A stretch of DNA of 64,000 bases from Paracoccus sp. (in: a-proteobacteria) (GCA_030538425.1 JAUNTZ010000003.1:62001-126000); one strand, 5' to 3'. Counted from the stretch's first letter, positions 10,851 to 21,064 are shown. Notes: a model not told the origin generated them from the letters alone. Translations and numbers: made by a program.

Positions 10851-11479
10851 AACCGTTCGATCTTTCGCTTTATCTCGTTCTGGCGCCCGACCTGTGCCGG
10901 GCGCATGACCTCAGCCAGACCGTGCGGCTGGCGGTCGCAGGCGGTGCCACGATGATCCAGCTGCGCGACAAGACCGCCGACCGGGCGGCGTTGATCCGCA
11001 CGGGCCGCGCCTTGCGCGATCTTCTGGACGGCAGCGGGGTCAGGCTGATCATCAATGACGATGCGGTCGCGGCCCGGGAGATCCGCGCGGACGGGCTGCA
11101 TATCGGTCAGGACGACCTCAGCCCCGCCGCCGCCCGCGCGATTATCGGGCGCAAGATGATCCTGGGCCAATCCGTCGAATCGCCCGAGGCGATGGCGCGG
11201 CTTGACCCAAGCTTTGTCGATTATGCAGGCGTCGGGCCGGTCTTTGCGACCCTGAGCAAGCCTGATCACAAGCCGCCCATCGGCTTTGACGGACTGGCCC
11301 GCATCATCGCGCAAAGCCCGGTGCCGGTGGTGGCGATTGGCGGGCTCAAGCCCGATCATGTCGCGCGCGCGCTGTCGGCGGGGGCAGCGGGCATCGCGGT
11401 GGTCTCGGCGATTTGCGGGCAGCCTGATCCGCAGGCCGCGACCCGGGCGCTGCGTGATAGGATCGAGGCGGCGCGGTAG
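10847..11479 (+). CDS. thiE: Thiamine-phosphate synthase
   Basis: A 210-residue TIM-barrel enzyme that joins HMP-PP and thiazole phosphate to make thiamine phosphate. Recognisable elements are MIQLRDK (pyrimidine site), HIGQDDL, GVGPVFATLSKPDH (which binds thiazole phosphate) and VVAIGGLKPDHV with a phosphate-binding glycine loop. The ATG overlaps the thiM stop as ATGA. A TTG 6 bases earlier is a weaker alternative. It converges with thiD. Confidence 0.96.
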   Translation: MKPFDLSLYLVLAPDLCRAHDLSQTVRLAVAGGATMIQLRDKTADRAALIRTGRALRDLLDGSGVRLIINDDAVAAREIRADGLHIGQDDLSPAAARAIIGRKMILGQSVESPEAMARLDPSFVDYAGVGPVFATLSKPDHKPPIGFDGLARIIAQSPVPVVAIGGLKPDHVARALSAGAAGIAVVSAICGQPDPQAATRALRDRIEAAR

Positions 11480-11482
11480 CGG

Positions 11483-11569
11483 GATCGTCGCAGGAATACT
11501 TAGAGGCAACAGTTCCAACGGGCCGCGGCGCAATCCGGCGCATATGGTTCAGCGACCCACGCACCTCAT
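11483..11569 (-). repeat. Distal copy of the thiD 3' end plus a degenerate repeat
   Basis: The minus strand reads GSLNHMRRI where thiD has GPLNHMHGI, then continues parallel to the real tail with a 111-base offset. It ends at a decayed form of the dispersed repeat (TAAGTATTCCTGCGACGAT). The duplicated unit is therefore gene tail plus repeat. This copy has no start codon and is not a gene. Confidence 0.75.
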
Positions 11570-11588
11570 GACCGGACCCAGCCCCACC

Positions 11589-11613
11589 GCTTCTTCTGTG
11601 CCAAAATACTCAC
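11589..11613 (-). repeat. Dispersed repeat, copy 5, supplying the thiD stop codon
   Basis: The minus strand reads TGAGTATTTTGGCACAGAAG. Its leading TGA is the stop codon of thiD, so the repeat is fused to the coding sequence. It separates the two copies of the thiD tail. Confidence 0.8.
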
Positions 11614-12431
11614 CCGCAACCGTCCGGCCCGGGCTGCGGCCCGATCCCGTGCATATGGTTCAGCGGCCCATGCCCATGCCCGACCTGCAATTGATCCGCC
11701 GCCGCAAGCGCGCCTTGCAGATAATCCTTGGCCGCGCCCACCGCGCCCACCACCCCAAGCGCGGGCAGATGCGCTGCAATCGCCGCCGACAGCGTGCAGC
11801 CAGTGCCGTGGTCGTTGCGCGTGGCGATGCGCGGGGCGGCAAAGCGGGTGATCCCGTCCGCGCCTGCCAGCAGATCGGTTGCCGTCTCGCCCGCCAGATG
11901 CCCGCCCTTGAGCAGCACCCACTCGGACCCAAGCGCCAGCAGATCGCCCAGCCGCGCCTCCATCCGCGCCGCATCCCACGCGTCCGGGACGCCCAGCAGA
12001 ACCGCCGCTTCGGGCAGATTCGGCGTGATCACCGTCGCCATCGGCACCAATCGCTCGCGCAGCGCCGCGACCGCTTCGGGCGCCAGCAGATGATCGCCGC
12101 TTTTGGCCACCATGACCGGGTCAAGCACGATATTGCGGGCCTGATGGGCGGTCAGGCGGTTGGCAATGGCCTCGATGATGCCCGCATTCGCGCACATGCC
12201 GATCTTGACCGCATCGACGCGCACGTCCTCGAACACCGCGTCGATCTGATCGGCGACCATCGCGGGCTCGATCGCCGCAAAGCCGCGCACGCCTTGAGTG
12301 TTTTGCGCAACGACCGCCGTGACCGCCGCCATGCCATAGGCGCCATTGGCGGCAAATGTCTTGAGATCGGCATGGATGCCCGCGCCGCCGGTGGGATCGG
12401 TGCCCGCAATGGACAGAATATTCGCAATCAT
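11610..12431 (-). CDS. thiD: Hydroxymethylpyrimidine/phosphomethylpyrimidine kinase
   Basis: A 273-residue ribokinase-fold enzyme that phosphorylates HMP to HMP-P and HMP-PP. Family features are NILSIAGTDPTGGAGIHADLK (residues 4-24), NTQGVRGF, LDPVMVAKSGDHLL and the catalytic NDHGTGCTLSAAIAA. After the usual C-terminal GHGHGPLNH the protein carries about 15 unusual residues (MHGIGPQPGPDGCG) before a stop supplied by a dispersed repeat. The tail therefore looks altered. A TPP riboswitch precedes the gene on its own strand. It converges with thiCME. Confidence 0.95.
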   Translation of the reverse strand: MIANILSIAGTDPTGGAGIHADLKTFAANGAYGMAAVTAVVAQNTQGVRGFAAIEPAMVADQIDAVFEDVRVDAVKIGMCANAGIIEAIANRLTAHQARNIVLDPVMVAKSGDHLLAPEAVAALRERLVPMATVITPNLPEAAVLLGVPDAWDAARMEARLGDLLALGSEWVLLKGGHLAGETATDLLAGADGITRFAAPRIATRNDHGTGCTLSAAIAAHLPALGVVGAVGAAKDYLQGALAAADQLQVGHGHGPLNHMHGIGPQPGPDGCG

Positions 12432-12485
12432 CGGTTCGGCCCTTTCATTCGGGCCGGCAAAGCGACGCGCAATCCCCGCTTGGGC

Positions 12486-12575
12486 CGTCCCTTCGCCGGC
12501 ATGACCCGGATCAGGTTCAAAGGGTCATTGCGCGGCAATATCTCAGCCGCCTTGCGCGGCCCCCCTCGGTCCAGC
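12486..12575 (-). promoter_or_regulatory. TPP riboswitch (THI element) upstream of thiD
   Basis: The reverse strand reads GGGGGGCCGC, GGCTGAGATATTGCC, GACCCTTTGAACCTGATCC, then GGGTCATGCCGGCGAAGGGA. This is a near-canonical thiamine pyrophosphate aptamer, 55 bases before the thiD start. Together with the thiC element it puts both arms of the locus under TPP control. Confidence 0.96.
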
Positions 12576-12576
12576 C

Positions 12577-12605
12577 AAACTGACCGATGCAGGCGGCGCT
12601 GTCAA
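12577..12605 (-). promoter_or_regulatory. Predicted thiD promoter
   Basis: On the minus strand a perfect TTGACA (12600-12605) is followed after 17 bases by CAGTTT, a weak -10. It overlaps the hutC stop codon and points into the TPP riboswitch, as the thiC promoter does. Confidence 0.4.
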
Positions 12606-13297
12606 ATCGCGCTGAGCAGAAAGCCCGCGTGATGGGCGATGCGCACATGGGTGATCGGCCCCGCATCGTTGAAGGTCGTGCGGGTCAGCACCAGAACCGC
12701 CTGACCGCGCCGCGTCTCAAGCCATCGCGCCATCCGAGGATCGGCATTCTCGGCGCCGAAGGCGATCTCAGAGCGGGTATAGGGCGCGTTGCGGACCAGC
12801 CATTCATTCGCGTTCATGCGCCGGAAATCGGCTTGCAGGACGCCCGGCACGGCATCGGGTGAGATCCAGCGATCCTCGAACTGATAGGGCTTGCCGTCGC
12901 CGTAATGAACCGCCCGCAGATGGATCATGCGCGCGCCCGCGGCGACACCCATCGCACGGGCAATCTCGCCCGGCAGGGGGCTCAGCCGTTGCGCAATCAG
13001 CCGGTGGCTATAAGTCTGACCCGCGCTCTCAATCTGTTCGCGGGCAATCGGGATCGACAGCGTGGCCTTGCGCACCGGGTTCACCGTGACCCGCGTCCCG
13101 GCGCGGCGTTTGCGGTCCAGCAAGCCCTCATCGGCCAGCATTTGCAGCGCCTTGTTCACCGTCGCCCGCGCTGCGCCATATTCGACGGCCAAGGCCGCCT
13201 CATCGGGGATGCGGTCGCCCTGTTGCCATTCGCGCTCGACGATACGGCGGCGGACCTCGCGCGCGATGAGCTGCGCCTTGGGGGCGGTCGCGCTCAT
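12602..13297 (-). CDS. hutC: Histidine utilisation repressor, GntR/HutC family
   Basis: A 231-residue regulator. The N-terminal winged helix (about 5-75, with DEAALAVEYGAARATVNKAL as the recognition region) is followed by a UTRA effector domain containing YQFEDRWISPDAVPG. HutC proteins repress hut operons and are released by urocanate. The ATG at 13297 overlaps the hutF stop (ATGA), so it is cotranscribed with hutF. A longer upstream frame has no support. Candidate operators lie in the hutF-hutI gap. Confidence 0.93.
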   Translation of the reverse strand: MSATAPKAQLIAREVRRRIVEREWQQGDRIPDEAALAVEYGAARATVNKALQMLADEGLLDRKRRAGTRVTVNPVRKATLSIPIAREQIESAGQTYSHRLIAQRLSPLPGEIARAMGVAAGARMIHLRAVHYGDGKPYQFEDRWISPDAVPGVLQADFRRMNANEWLVRNAPYTRSEIAFGAENADPRMARWLETRRGQAVLVLTRTTFNDAGPITHVRIAHHAGFLLSAI

Positions 13298-14658
13298 ATC
13301 CGCGCCGCCAGATTGCGCATCAGCGCGGTATAGCGCGCCGCGATGCGGTCGCGGGCGATGTGGCGGCCGTCCTGCACGACATGGCGGCCTGCCGCCCAGA
13401 CATCGCGGATCAGCCCAGAGCCCCCCGCGAAGATCAGGCTGTCCAAGGCCGCGTCCCCCGCGCGCCCCGCCATGACCGGGTTGTCGGTCCCGATGGCGAC
13501 CAGATCGGCCCATTGCCCCATAGCTATCGCGCCGCTGTCGCGTCCCGCCGCCAACGCGCCGCCACGCAGCCCTTCCTCATACAGCACCCGCCCGGTCGAA
13601 CGCGCAGGCTCAGCCAGGATCGCGCGGCCATGGTCGCGCAGCCTTTGGCTATATTCCAGAGTGCGGAGTTCCTCGGTCAGCGAGATGCGGATATTGCTGT
13701 CGCTGCCAAAGCCGATCCGCCCGCCCGCCTCGCGCCAGATCGTGCCGTTGAAGATCCCGTCGCCAAGGCTCGATTCGGTGATCGGGCAAAGCCCCGCCAC
13801 AGCACCTGTGGCCGCCAGACGGCGCGTCTCATCCTTGGTCATATGGGTCAGGTGGATCAGCACCCAACGGCTGTCGGGCTGGTGGTGATCGAGCAGCCAT
13901 TCGACGGGGCGGCACCCGTAAGCGGCCTGCACCTCCTCGATCTCGGGGATCTGTTCGGCCAGATGCATATGCAGCGGACGGTCGGGGCGCAGCCGCGTGC
14001 AAAGGGCGAGACCCTCGGGGCTGACCGCGCGCAGCGAATGGGGCGCGATGCCCATGCCCGCATCCGGGGGCAGGGCGCGCAGATGGGCTTCGGCCAGATC
14101 GGCCAGTCGCGCGAAACTGTCGGGATCGGTCTCGAACCGCGCTTGCCCGGCGCCAAGCGGGCGGCGATCCACCCCGCCGAACTGGTAATGCACCGGCAGC
14201 AGGGTCAGCCCGATCCCGGTCTCGGCCGCCGCCGCCACGATCCGCGCCGACATTTCGGCCATGTCATCATAGGCGCGACCGCCGGGTTGGTGGTGCAGGT
14301 AATGGAACTCGACATTGGTGGCATAGCCCGCCTCAAGCATTTCCATCTGCACAAGTGCTGCGATGATCTCCACATCATCCGGGGTCAGATGGTCGAGAAA
14401 GCGGAACATGATCTGCCGCCAGGTCCAGAACGTATCGCGCGGCTCGGGGCCTTTGGCCTCAGAGAGCCCGGCCATGGCGCGCTGAAAGGCGTGGGAATGA
14501 AGGTTCGCCATGGCGGGCAACAGCAGGTCCACGCGATGCCCGCAAGGCGCGGCCCCCGGCGTGACCGATGCGATTCGCCCGTCACCCTCAAGGCGCAGCG
14601 CGACATGGTTTGCCCAACCTTCGGGCAAAAGCGCGGTTTCAGCCCAGATTTCCGTCAT
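13294..14658 (-). CDS. hutF: Formimidoylglutamate deiminase
   Basis: A 454-residue amidohydrolase-superfamily enzyme that converts N-formimino-L-glutamate to N-formyl-L-glutamate and ammonia. The metal-binding HxH is LHSHAFQRAMAG (His54, His56), and PLHMHLAEQ and GFGSDSNIRISL supply the later ligand and active-site residues. The ATG at 14658 has GAGGCGAGA upstream; a further in-frame start 39 bases earlier would lie in the operator region. With hutG it defines the five-step histidine pathway. Confidence 0.95.
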   Translation of the reverse strand: MTEIWAETALLPEGWANHVALRLEGDGRIASVTPGAAPCGHRVDLLLPAMANLHSHAFQRAMAGLSEAKGPEPRDTFWTWRQIMFRFLDHLTPDDVEIIAALVQMEMLEAGYATNVEFHYLHHQPGGRAYDDMAEMSARIVAAAAETGIGLTLLPVHYQFGGVDRRPLGAGQARFETDPDSFARLADLAEAHLRALPPDAGMGIAPHSLRAVSPEGLALCTRLRPDRPLHMHLAEQIPEIEEVQAAYGCRPVEWLLDHHQPDSRWVLIHLTHMTKDETRRLAATGAVAGLCPITESSLGDGIFNGTIWREAGGRIGFGSDSNIRISLTEELRTLEYSQRLRDHGRAILAEPARSTGRVLYEEGLRGGALAAGRDSGAIAMGQWADLVAIGTDNPVMAGRAGDAALDSLIFAGGSGLIRDVWAAGRHVVQDGRHIARDRIAARYTALMRNLAARI

Positions 14659-14683
14659 TCTCGCCTCATTGTGCAAATCGGGT

Positions 14684-14731
14684 TTGACAGGTTCCAAGTT
14701 TATACATAACCTTGAATAAGTCTAGACATAT
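14684..14731. promoter_or_regulatory. hutF/hutI divergent control region with paired HutC-like operators
   Basis: Two direct copies of AAGTYTAKACATAW, at 14696-14709 (AAGTTTATACATAA) and 14718-14731 (AAGTCTAGACATAT), are 22 bases apart, two helical turns. The second contains the palindrome GTCTAGAC. A TTGACA at 14684-14689 could be the hutI -35 box. The layout fits HutC binding on one face of the DNA to repress both arms. That HutC binds here is an inference. Confidence 0.6.
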
Positions 14732-14751
14732 TTGCGGACGAAGGGCGAGGG

Positions 14752-15939
14752 ATGCAGGTTTTCACCAATGCGCTTGTGGCGCGGCTTGATGGCGGGGCGG
14801 TGCATCTTGATGGCCCGCTTGCGATTGGCGCCGAGGGTGGGCGGATCGCTTTCGTGGGTGAGGCGCCCGCGGGGTGGCAGGACGCACCGCGCATGGATCT
14901 GGGCGGGCGCGTGGTCACGGCGGGGCTGATCGACTGCCACACCCATATCGTGTTCGGCGGCAACCGCGCGCGAGAGTTCGAGATGCGGCTGGAAGGCGCA
15001 GGCTATGAGGAGATCGCCCGCGCCGGTGGCGGCATCCTGTCCTCGGTGAACGCCACCCGTGCCGCGTCCGAAAACGACCTGCTCGCGCAGGCGCTGCCGC
15101 GTGTCGATGCGCTTTTGTCCGAGGGCGTGACGACGCTTGAGATCAAGTCAGGTTACGGGCTGGACATCGACAGTGAGCTAAAAATGCTGCGCGTGGCCCG
15201 CCGGATCGGGCGCGAACGGGCGGTGACGGTCCGCACCACATGGCTGGCCGCCCATGCCCTGCCGCCCGAATATCGCGATGATCGTGCGGGCTATCTGCGC
15301 GAGGTGGTGATTGCGGGGATGGATGCGGCCCATACCGAGGGGCTGATCGACGCGGTGGACGGGTTCTGCGAGGGGATCGCCTTTGCACCGAATGAGATCG
15401 CGCAGGTCTTTGACCATGCCAAGGCACTGGGCCTGCCAGTCAAGCTGCATGCCGAGCAACTGTCCGATCTGGGCGGCGCGGCATTGGCGGCGCGTTTCGG
15501 GGCCTTGTCTGCGGATCATCTGGAATATCTGGGCGCGGAGGGCATCGCCGCCATGGCCCGCGCCGGAAGTGTTGCGGTGCTGCTGCCCGGTGCGTTCTAC
15601 ACGCTGCGCGAAACGCAGGCCCCGCCGGTCGCGGGCCTGCGCGCGGCGGGGGTGCCGATTGCGCTTGCAACCGACTGCAACCCCGGCACATCGCCCCTGA
15701 CCTCGATCCTGCTGGCGATGAATATGGGCGCGACGCTGTTCCGGCTGACCCCCGCCGAATGTCTGGCGGGCGTGACGGCTCACGCGGCGGCGGCGCTTGG
15801 CCTGACCGACCGGGGCCGCATCGCGCCCGGCCTGCGCGCCGATCTGGCGGTCTGGGACATCACCGATCCCGCCGAGCTGAGCTATCGCATCGGCTTCAAC
15901 CCTCTTTTTGCCCGAATCGTCGGAGGCGAACTTGTCTGA
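14752..15939 (+). CDS. hutI: Imidazolonepropionase
   Basis: A 395-residue amidohydrolase that opens imidazolone propionate to N-formimino-L-glutamate, the third step of histidine breakdown. The metal site begins with [10 protein letters not shown] (His63, His65). [20 protein letters not shown] and [10 protein letters not shown] carry the remaining ligands and substrate contacts. GCGAGG lies 3 bases before the ATG. It is first of hutI-hutH-hutG-hutU, diverging from hutF-hutC. Its stop lies inside the start of hutH. Confidence 0.97.
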   Translation: MQVFTNALVARLDGGAVHLDGPLAIGAEGGRIAFVGEAPAGWQDAPRMDLGGRVVTAGLIDCHTHIVFGGNRAREFEMRLEGAGYEEIARAGGGILSSVNATRAASENDLLAQALPRVDALLSEGVTTLEIKSGYGLDIDSELKMLRVARRIGRERAVTVRTTWLAAHALPPEYRDDRAGYLREVVIAGMDAAHTEGLIDAVDGFCEGIAFAPNEIAQVFDHAKALGLPVKLHAEQLSDLGGAALAARFGALSADHLEYLGAEGIAAMARAGSVAVLLPGAFYTLRETQAPPVAGLRAAGVPIALATDCNPGTSPLTSILLAMNMGATLFRLTPAECLAGVTAHAAAALGLTDRGRIAPGLRADLAVWDITDPAELSYRIGFNPLFARIVGGELV

Positions 15940-17470
15940 ACTCATCCTCACCCCCGGCGAGACCACGCTTGCCCAACTTGAACAGCTCTGGCGCGAGCGC
16001 TTGCCCGCCCGGCTTGCCGATAGCGCAGCCGATGGGATCGCGCGTTCGGCGGCGCAGATTGCTGAGGCAGCGGCGGGCGCGGCACCAGTTTACGGGGTCA
16101 ATACCGGCTTTGGCAAACTCGCCTCGATCAAGATCCGTCCCGAGGATACCGCCACCCTGCAACGCAATCTGATTCTGTCGCATTGCTGCGGCGTAGGCGA
16201 GCCGGTCGAGCCTGAAACCGTCCGCCTCATCATGGCGCTGAAGCTGCTGAGCCTTGGCCGTGGCGCATCGGGCGTCCGGCCTGAAATCGTCGCGCTGATG
16301 GAACAGATGCTGGCCCGCGATGTGCTTCCGGTGATCCCGTCGCAAGGCTCGGTCGGGGCCTCGGGCGATCTCGCGCCCCTTGCGCATATGGCGGCTGCGA
16401 TGTTGGGCGAGGGGAAGGCGACATTTCAGGGGCGCGAGATGGACGCGGGCGCGGCACTGGCCGCGGCGGGGCTTGCGCCCGTGGTCTTGCAGGCGAAAGA
16501 GGGGCTTGCGCTGATCAACGGCACGCAGGTTTCGACCGCTTTCGCGCTTGTCGGCCTGTTCGGTGCCTTTGCCAATCTGCGCGCCGCACTTGTCGTCTCG
16601 GCGCTGTCCACCGATGCGATCATGGGATCGACCGCGCCGTTCCTCGCGGAAATCCATAGCCTGCGCGGCCATCAGGGCCAGATCACCGCCGCTGCGACCA
16701 TCCGCGCGCTGATGGACGGCTCCCAAATCCGCGAAAGCCACCGAGAGGGCGACACGCGGGTCCAGGACCCCTATTGCATCCGTTGTCAGCCGCAGGTGAC
16801 CGGGGCCTGCCTTGATCTGCTGTGGCAGGCGGGCCGCACGCTTGAGATCGAGGCCAACGCCGCGACCGACAACCCGCTTGTGCTGACCGGTGCGGGGCAG
16901 ATCGTGTCGGGCGGCAATTTCCATGCCGAGCCGGTGGCGTTTGCCGCCGACATTATCGCGCTTGCCATTGCCGAGACCGGCGCGATTGCGCAGCGGCGTA
17001 TCGCGCTGATGGTCGATCCGGCGCTGAGCCATGATCTGCCGCCCTTTTTGACCCCCGCGCCGGGGCTGAACAGCGGGCTGATGATTGCCGAGGTCACCTC
17101 TGCCGCCTTGATGAGCGAGAACAAACATCTCGCCAATCCGTGCAGCACCGACAGCACGCCCACTAGCGCCAACCAAGAGGATCATGTGAGCATGGCCGCC
17201 CATGGCGCGCGCCGCCTGTCGCGGATGAACGCGAACCTGTCGCAGATCATCGGCATCGAGGCGCTTTGCGCCGCAGCCGGGGTCGAGTTCCGCGCGCCTT
17301 TGACCACATCGGCCCCATTGCAGGCGGTGATGGCGCGGCTGCGTCAGGATGTGGCGCCCTTGAATCAGGACCGCTATCTGGCCCCCGATCTGGCGGCGGC
17401 GGCGGCTTTGGTCGCGGGCGGCGATCTGGTCGCGGCAACCGGCGATCTGCTGGCCGAGGTTGCGCCATGA
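15932..17470 (+). CDS. hutH: Histidine ammonia-lyase
   Basis: A 512-residue enzyme that deaminates L-histidine to urocanate. The Ala143-Ser144-Gly145 triad in [11 protein letters not shown] forms the MIO electrophile. [11 protein letters not shown] and the [13 protein letters not shown] segment are also typical. I chose the TTG at 15932 because GGAGG lies 6 bases upstream and the length then matches the family; no ATG is available. The start overlaps the hutI stop by 8 bases. Confidence 0.95.
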   Translation: MSELILTPGETTLAQLEQLWRERLPARLADSAADGIARSAAQIAEAAAGAAPVYGVNTGFGKLASIKIRPEDTATLQRNLILSHCCGVGEPVEPETVRLIMALKLLSLGRGASGVRPEIVALMEQMLARDVLPVIPSQGSVGASGDLAPLAHMAAAMLGEGKATFQGREMDAGAALAAAGLAPVVLQAKEGLALINGTQVSTAFALVGLFGAFANLRAALVVSALSTDAIMGSTAPFLAEIHSLRGHQGQITAAATIRALMDGSQIRESHREGDTRVQDPYCIRCQPQVTGACLDLLWQAGRTLEIEANAATDNPLVLTGAGQIVSGGNFHAEPVAFAADIIALAIAETGAIAQRRIALMVDPALSHDLPPFLTPAPGLNSGLMIAEVTSAALMSENKHLANPCSTDSTPTSANQEDHVSMAAHGARRLSRMNANLSQIIGIEALCAAAGVEFRAPLTTSAPLQAVMARLRQDVAPLNQDRYLAPDLAAAAALVAGGDLVAATGDLLAEVAP

Positions 17471-18258
17471 CGCCGGTTGAGGTCACGCAAGGCGACAGCC
17501 CCGTCATTCTGGGCCTGCCCCATACCGGCACATGGCTGCCGCCCGATATTCATGCGCGGCTCAACGCGGGGGGGCAGGCTCTGGCGGATACTGACTGGCA
17601 TATCCATCGGCTTTATGACGGGCTTTTGCCCGGCGCGACCACGGTGCGGGCAACCTTTCACCGCTACGCGATCGACGCCAATCGCGGGCCGGATGATGCC
17701 AGCCTTTATCCCGGCCAGAACACCACCGGGCTTGTGCCGCTGACCGATTTCGACGGACATCCGATCTGGACCGATCCGCCGTCTCAGGCGGATATCGCCG
17801 CCCGTCGCGCGGATTTTCACGCGCCCTATCACGCGGCCCTTGTGGCCCAGATCAAGCGGGTGCGGGCGCGGCATGGGGTGGCGATCCTCTATGACTGCCA
17901 CTCGATCCGCAGCCATATTCCGTTCCTGTTCGACGGTCTCCTGCCCGATTTCAACATCGGCACCAATTCGGGCGCCGCTTGCGATCCGCGCATCGAGGCG
18001 GCCACCGCCGAGATCTGCGCCGCCTCGGGCCGGACATGGGTTGTGAACGGGCGCTTCAAGGGCGGCTGGACGACGCGCCATTATGGCCAGCCCGAGCGCG
18101 GCGTCCATGCCATCCAGATGGAGCTTGCCCAATCCACCCATCTGGAGCGTGAGGCCCCGCCTTTTGCCTATGATGAGACCCGCGCCGAGCGGCTGCGCCC
18201 GCATCTGGCCGCGATATTGCACGCTCTGGCCGATCTGGCCCCCGAACTGAAAGGCTGA
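17467..18258 (+). CDS. hutG: N-formylglutamate deformylase
   Basis: A 263-residue hydrolase (N-formylglutamate amidohydrolase family) that releases formate from N-formyl-L-glutamate, the last step after HutF. Family landmarks are [47 protein letters not shown] and [14 protein letters not shown]. The ATG at 17467 overlaps the hutH stop as ATGA. It is unrelated to the arginase-like formiminoglutamase also called HutG in some species. Confidence 0.93.
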   Translation: MTPVEVTQGDSPVILGLPHTGTWLPPDIHARLNAGGQALADTDWHIHRLYDGLLPGATTVRATFHRYAIDANRGPDDASLYPGQNTTGLVPLTDFDGHPIWTDPPSQADIAARRADFHAPYHAALVAQIKRVRARHGVAILYDCHSIRSHIPFLFDGLLPDFNIGTNSGAACDPRIEAATAEICAASGRTWVVNGRFKGGWTTRHYGQPERGVHAIQMELAQSTHLEREAPPFAYDETRAERLRPHLAAILHALADLAPELKG

Positions 18259-18261
18259 TCC

Positions 18262-19947
18262 ATGACCAATCCCCGCCATAACGCTCGCGACATCTACCCC
18301 GCCACCGGCACCCAGATCAGCGCGAAAAGCTGGCTGACCGAGGCGCCCCTGCGGATGCTGATGAACAACCTGCACCCCGATGTGGCCGAGAACCCGCATG
18401 AGTTGGTGGTTTACGGCGGCATCGGACGCGCCGCCCGCACTTGGGCCGATTTCGACGAGATCTGCGCCCAGTTGCGCAAGTTGAACGAGGATGAGACGCT
18501 TCTGGTGCAATCGGGCAAGCCGGTCGGCGTGTTCCGCACCCATCGCGACGCGCCCCGCGTGCTGATCGCGAACAGCAACCTTGTGCCGCATTGGGCGAAC
18601 TGGGACCATTTCAACGAACTCGATAAGCGCGGTCTGGCCATGTATGGGCAGATGACCGCTGGTTCTTGGATTTACATTGGAACTCAAGGCATTGTGCAGG
18701 GAACCTATGAAACCTTTGCCGAGGCGGGGCGGCAGCATTACGGCGGCGACCTCAAGGGGCGTTGGATCCTGACCGCCGGGCTTGGCGGGATGGGCGGCGC
18801 GCAGCCCTTGGCCGCCGTCATGGCCGGGGCCTGCTGTCTGGCGGTCGAATGTGACGAGACCCGCGCCGATTTTCGCATCCGCACCCGCTATTGCGACGAA
18901 AAGGCGCATGATCTGGACGAGGCGCTTGCGCTGATCGAGAAATGGACCGCAGCAGGCGAGGCGAAATCCGTGGCGCTGATCGGCAATGCCGCCGAGATCT
19001 TCCCCGAGATCTTCCGCCGCATGAATGAGGGCGGCCCGCGTCCCGATATGGTCACCGACCAGACGAGCGCGCATGATCCCGTCCACGGCTACCTGCCTCT
19101 GGGCTGGAGCGTGGCCGAATGGCGTGCCAAACAGGAAAGCGACCCGAAGGCGGTCGAGAAAGCCGCCCGCGCCTCGATGCGCAGCCATGTCGAAGCCATG
19201 GTCGCGTTCTGGAACGCGGGCGTGCCGACGCTTGATTATGGCAACAATATTCGTCAGGTCGCGCAGGATGAGGGGCTGGAAAACGCCTTTGCTTTCCCCG
19301 GCTTTGTGCCCGCCTATATCCGCCCGCTCTTCTGTCGCGGGATCGGCCCGTTCCGTTGGGCCGCGCTGTCGGGCGATCCTGAGGATATCTATAAAACCGA
19401 TCAGCGCATGAAAGAGCTGTTCCCCGATAACGCCCACCTTCATAACTGGCTGGACATGGCACGCGAACGCATAGCCTTTCAGGGCCTGCCCGCGCGGATC
19501 ATGTGGATCGGGCTTGGCGACCGCCACCGGGCGGGCCTCGCCATCAATGAGATGGTGCGCAATGGCGAGTTGAAAGCCCCGGTGGTGATCGGGCGCGATC
19601 ATCTGGACAGTGGCTCGGTTGCCTCGCCCAACCGTGAAACCGAGGCGATGCGCGATGGCTCCGATGCGGTCTCGGACTGGCCGCTTCTGAACGCGCTGCT
19701 CAACACCGCGTCGGGGGCGACATGGGTCAGCCTACATCATGGCGGCGGTGTCGGCATGGGGTTCAGCCAGCATTCGGGCATGGTGATCTGCTGTGACGGG
19801 AGTGAGGAGGCCGACCGCCGCATCGAGAGGGTGCTGTGGAACGACCCGGCCACCGGGGTCATGCGCCACGCTGACGCAGGATATGAAATTGCGCTTGATT
19901 GTGCGCGCGAACACGGGCTGAACTTGCCCGCGATCCTCGGCGAGTGA
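18262..19947 (+). CDS. hutU: Urocanate hydratase
   Basis: A 561-residue NAD-dependent enzyme that hydrates urocanate to imidazolone propionate. The sequence is collinear with the family from [20 protein letters not shown] to the C-terminus. Characteristic parts are [31 protein letters not shown] (the NAD-binding glycine motif) and [17 protein letters not shown]. It follows hutG by 3 bases and precedes a TRAP transporter by 31 bases. Confidence 0.98.
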   Translation: MTNPRHNARDIYPATGTQISAKSWLTEAPLRMLMNNLHPDVAENPHELVVYGGIGRAARTWADFDEICAQLRKLNEDETLLVQSGKPVGVFRTHRDAPRVLIANSNLVPHWANWDHFNELDKRGLAMYGQMTAGSWIYIGTQGIVQGTYETFAEAGRQHYGGDLKGRWILTAGLGGMGGAQPLAAVMAGACCLAVECDETRADFRIRTRYCDEKAHDLDEALALIEKWTAAGEAKSVALIGNAAEIFPEIFRRMNEGGPRPDMVTDQTSAHDPVHGYLPLGWSVAEWRAKQESDPKAVEKAARASMRSHVEAMVAFWNAGVPTLDYGNNIRQVAQDEGLENAFAFPGFVPAYIRPLFCRGIGPFRWAALSGDPEDIYKTDQRMKELFPDNAHLHNWLDMARERIAFQGLPARIMWIGLGDRHRAGLAINEMVRNGELKAPVVIGRDHLDSGSVASPNRETEAMRDGSDAVSDWPLLNALLNTASGATWVSLHHGGGVGMGFSQHSGMVICCDGSEEADRRIERVLWNDPATGVMRHADAGYEIALDCAREHGLNLPAILGE

Positions 19948-19978
19948 CCCGCCGCAACACCAACAGGAAGGGACGACA

Positions 19979-21064
19979 ATGAAAAGAAGAGCATTTCTGA
20001 CCACAGCCGCGCTTGGCGGTGCGGCGGCCTCACTCGCCGCGCCCGCGATTGCGCAGGATGTGCGCAAATGGCGCATGGTCTCGGCATGGCCGCGCAACCT
20101 GCCCGGGCCGGGCATCGCCGCGCAGATGCTGGCCGACCGCATCACCCTTCTGTCGGGCGGACGCGTCGAGGTTGAGCTGTTTGCCGCCGGTGAGATCGTC
20201 CCCGGCCCCGGCGTGTTCGACGCGGTGGCCGAAGGCACGGCTGAGATCTATCACGCCGTCCCCGCCTATTGGGGCAGCAAATCCAAAGGTATTCTGCTGT
20301 TTGGCAGCCAGCCTTTCGGGCTGACCGCGATTGAGCAACAGGGCTGGATGCTGCAAGGCGGCGGGCAAGAACTTTACGATGAAATGTATGGCCGCTTTGG
20401 CCTCAAGCCTTTCCTGTGCGGCAATTCCGGCCCGCAATGGGCAGGCTGGTTCCGCAATGAAATCCACAGCGTCGATGACCTGCGCGGGCTGAAATACCGC
20501 ACCACCGGCCTGAATTCCGAGGTCTGCACCAAGCTGGGCATGGCGGTCGAGGCGATGCCCGGCCCGGCGATGTTCCAGGCGCTGCAATCGGGCGCGCTTG
20601 ACGCGGGCGAGTTCATCGGCCCGTGGTCGGATTCCGCGCTTGGCCTGCAACAGGTGGCCAAGAACTATTACTGGCCCGGCGTGGGTGAGCCGTCCTCGGC
20701 CGAGGAATGTGGCATCAACATGGCCGCATGGGAGGGGTTGGAGGACGACCTGAAAGCCGCCGTCACCTTCGCTTGTGAAAGCCTCTACAATGAGGTGCTG
20801 ACCGAATATAACACCAAACACGCCATGGCCCTGCGCGAACTGGTCTCGAACCACGGCGTGACTGTGCGCAAACTGCCCGAGGATGTGATGATCGCCATGG
20901 GCAATGCGATGGGTGAGGTGATTGCCGGGCTGCGCGAGGACCGCGATGAGCTGGTCGTGCGGATCACCGAAAGCTTCCTCGAATATCGCGAGCTGATGGC
21001 CGAATATATGCCCTATGCCGATAGCGGTCAGATGATTGCGCGCGGTCTGGACTATAATTATTGA
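19979..21064 (+). CDS. TRAP transporter solute-binding protein (DctP, TakP-like)
   Basis: A 361-residue periplasmic binding protein. The N-terminus KRRAFLTTAALGGAAAS is a twin-arginine-type signal, cleaved near AIA-QD. The fold continues with WPRNLPGPGIAAQMLADRI, LFAAGEIVPGPGVFDAV and LDAGEFIGPWSDSALGL, resembling the TakP (alpha-keto acid) subgroup of DctP proteins. It is 31 bases from hutU with its own ribosome site (AGGAAGGGAC). The location suggests that it serves histidine catabolism, for example urocanate or imidazole carboxylate uptake. The ligand is not shown by the sequence. Confidence 0.9.
   Translation: MKRRAFLTTAALGGAAASLAAPAIAQDVRKWRMVSAWPRNLPGPGIAAQMLADRITLLSGGRVEVELFAAGEIVPGPGVFDAVAEGTAEIYHAVPAYWGSKSKGILLFGSQPFGLTAIEQQGWMLQGGGQELYDEMYGRFGLKPFLCGNSGPQWAGWFRNEIHSVDDLRGLKYRTTGLNSEVCTKLGMAVEAMPGPAMFQALQSGALDAGEFIGPWSDSALGLQQVAKNYYWPGVGEPSSAEECGINMAAWEGLEDDLKAAVTFACESLYNEVLTEYNTKHAMALRELVSNHGVTVRKLPEDVMIAMGNAMGEVIAGLREDRDELVVRITESFLEYRELMAEYMPYADSGQMIARGLDYNY

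Noticed and set aside
14726..14745. An eleventh dispersed repeat copy upstream of hutI
   Set aside because: ACATATTTGCGGACGAAGGG resembles the family but overlaps the candidate operator and the ribosome site; similarity may be chance.
17374..19602. A 742-codon minus-strand frame across hutG and hutU
   Set aside because: Covers two well-supported plus-strand genes; the translation has no family character.
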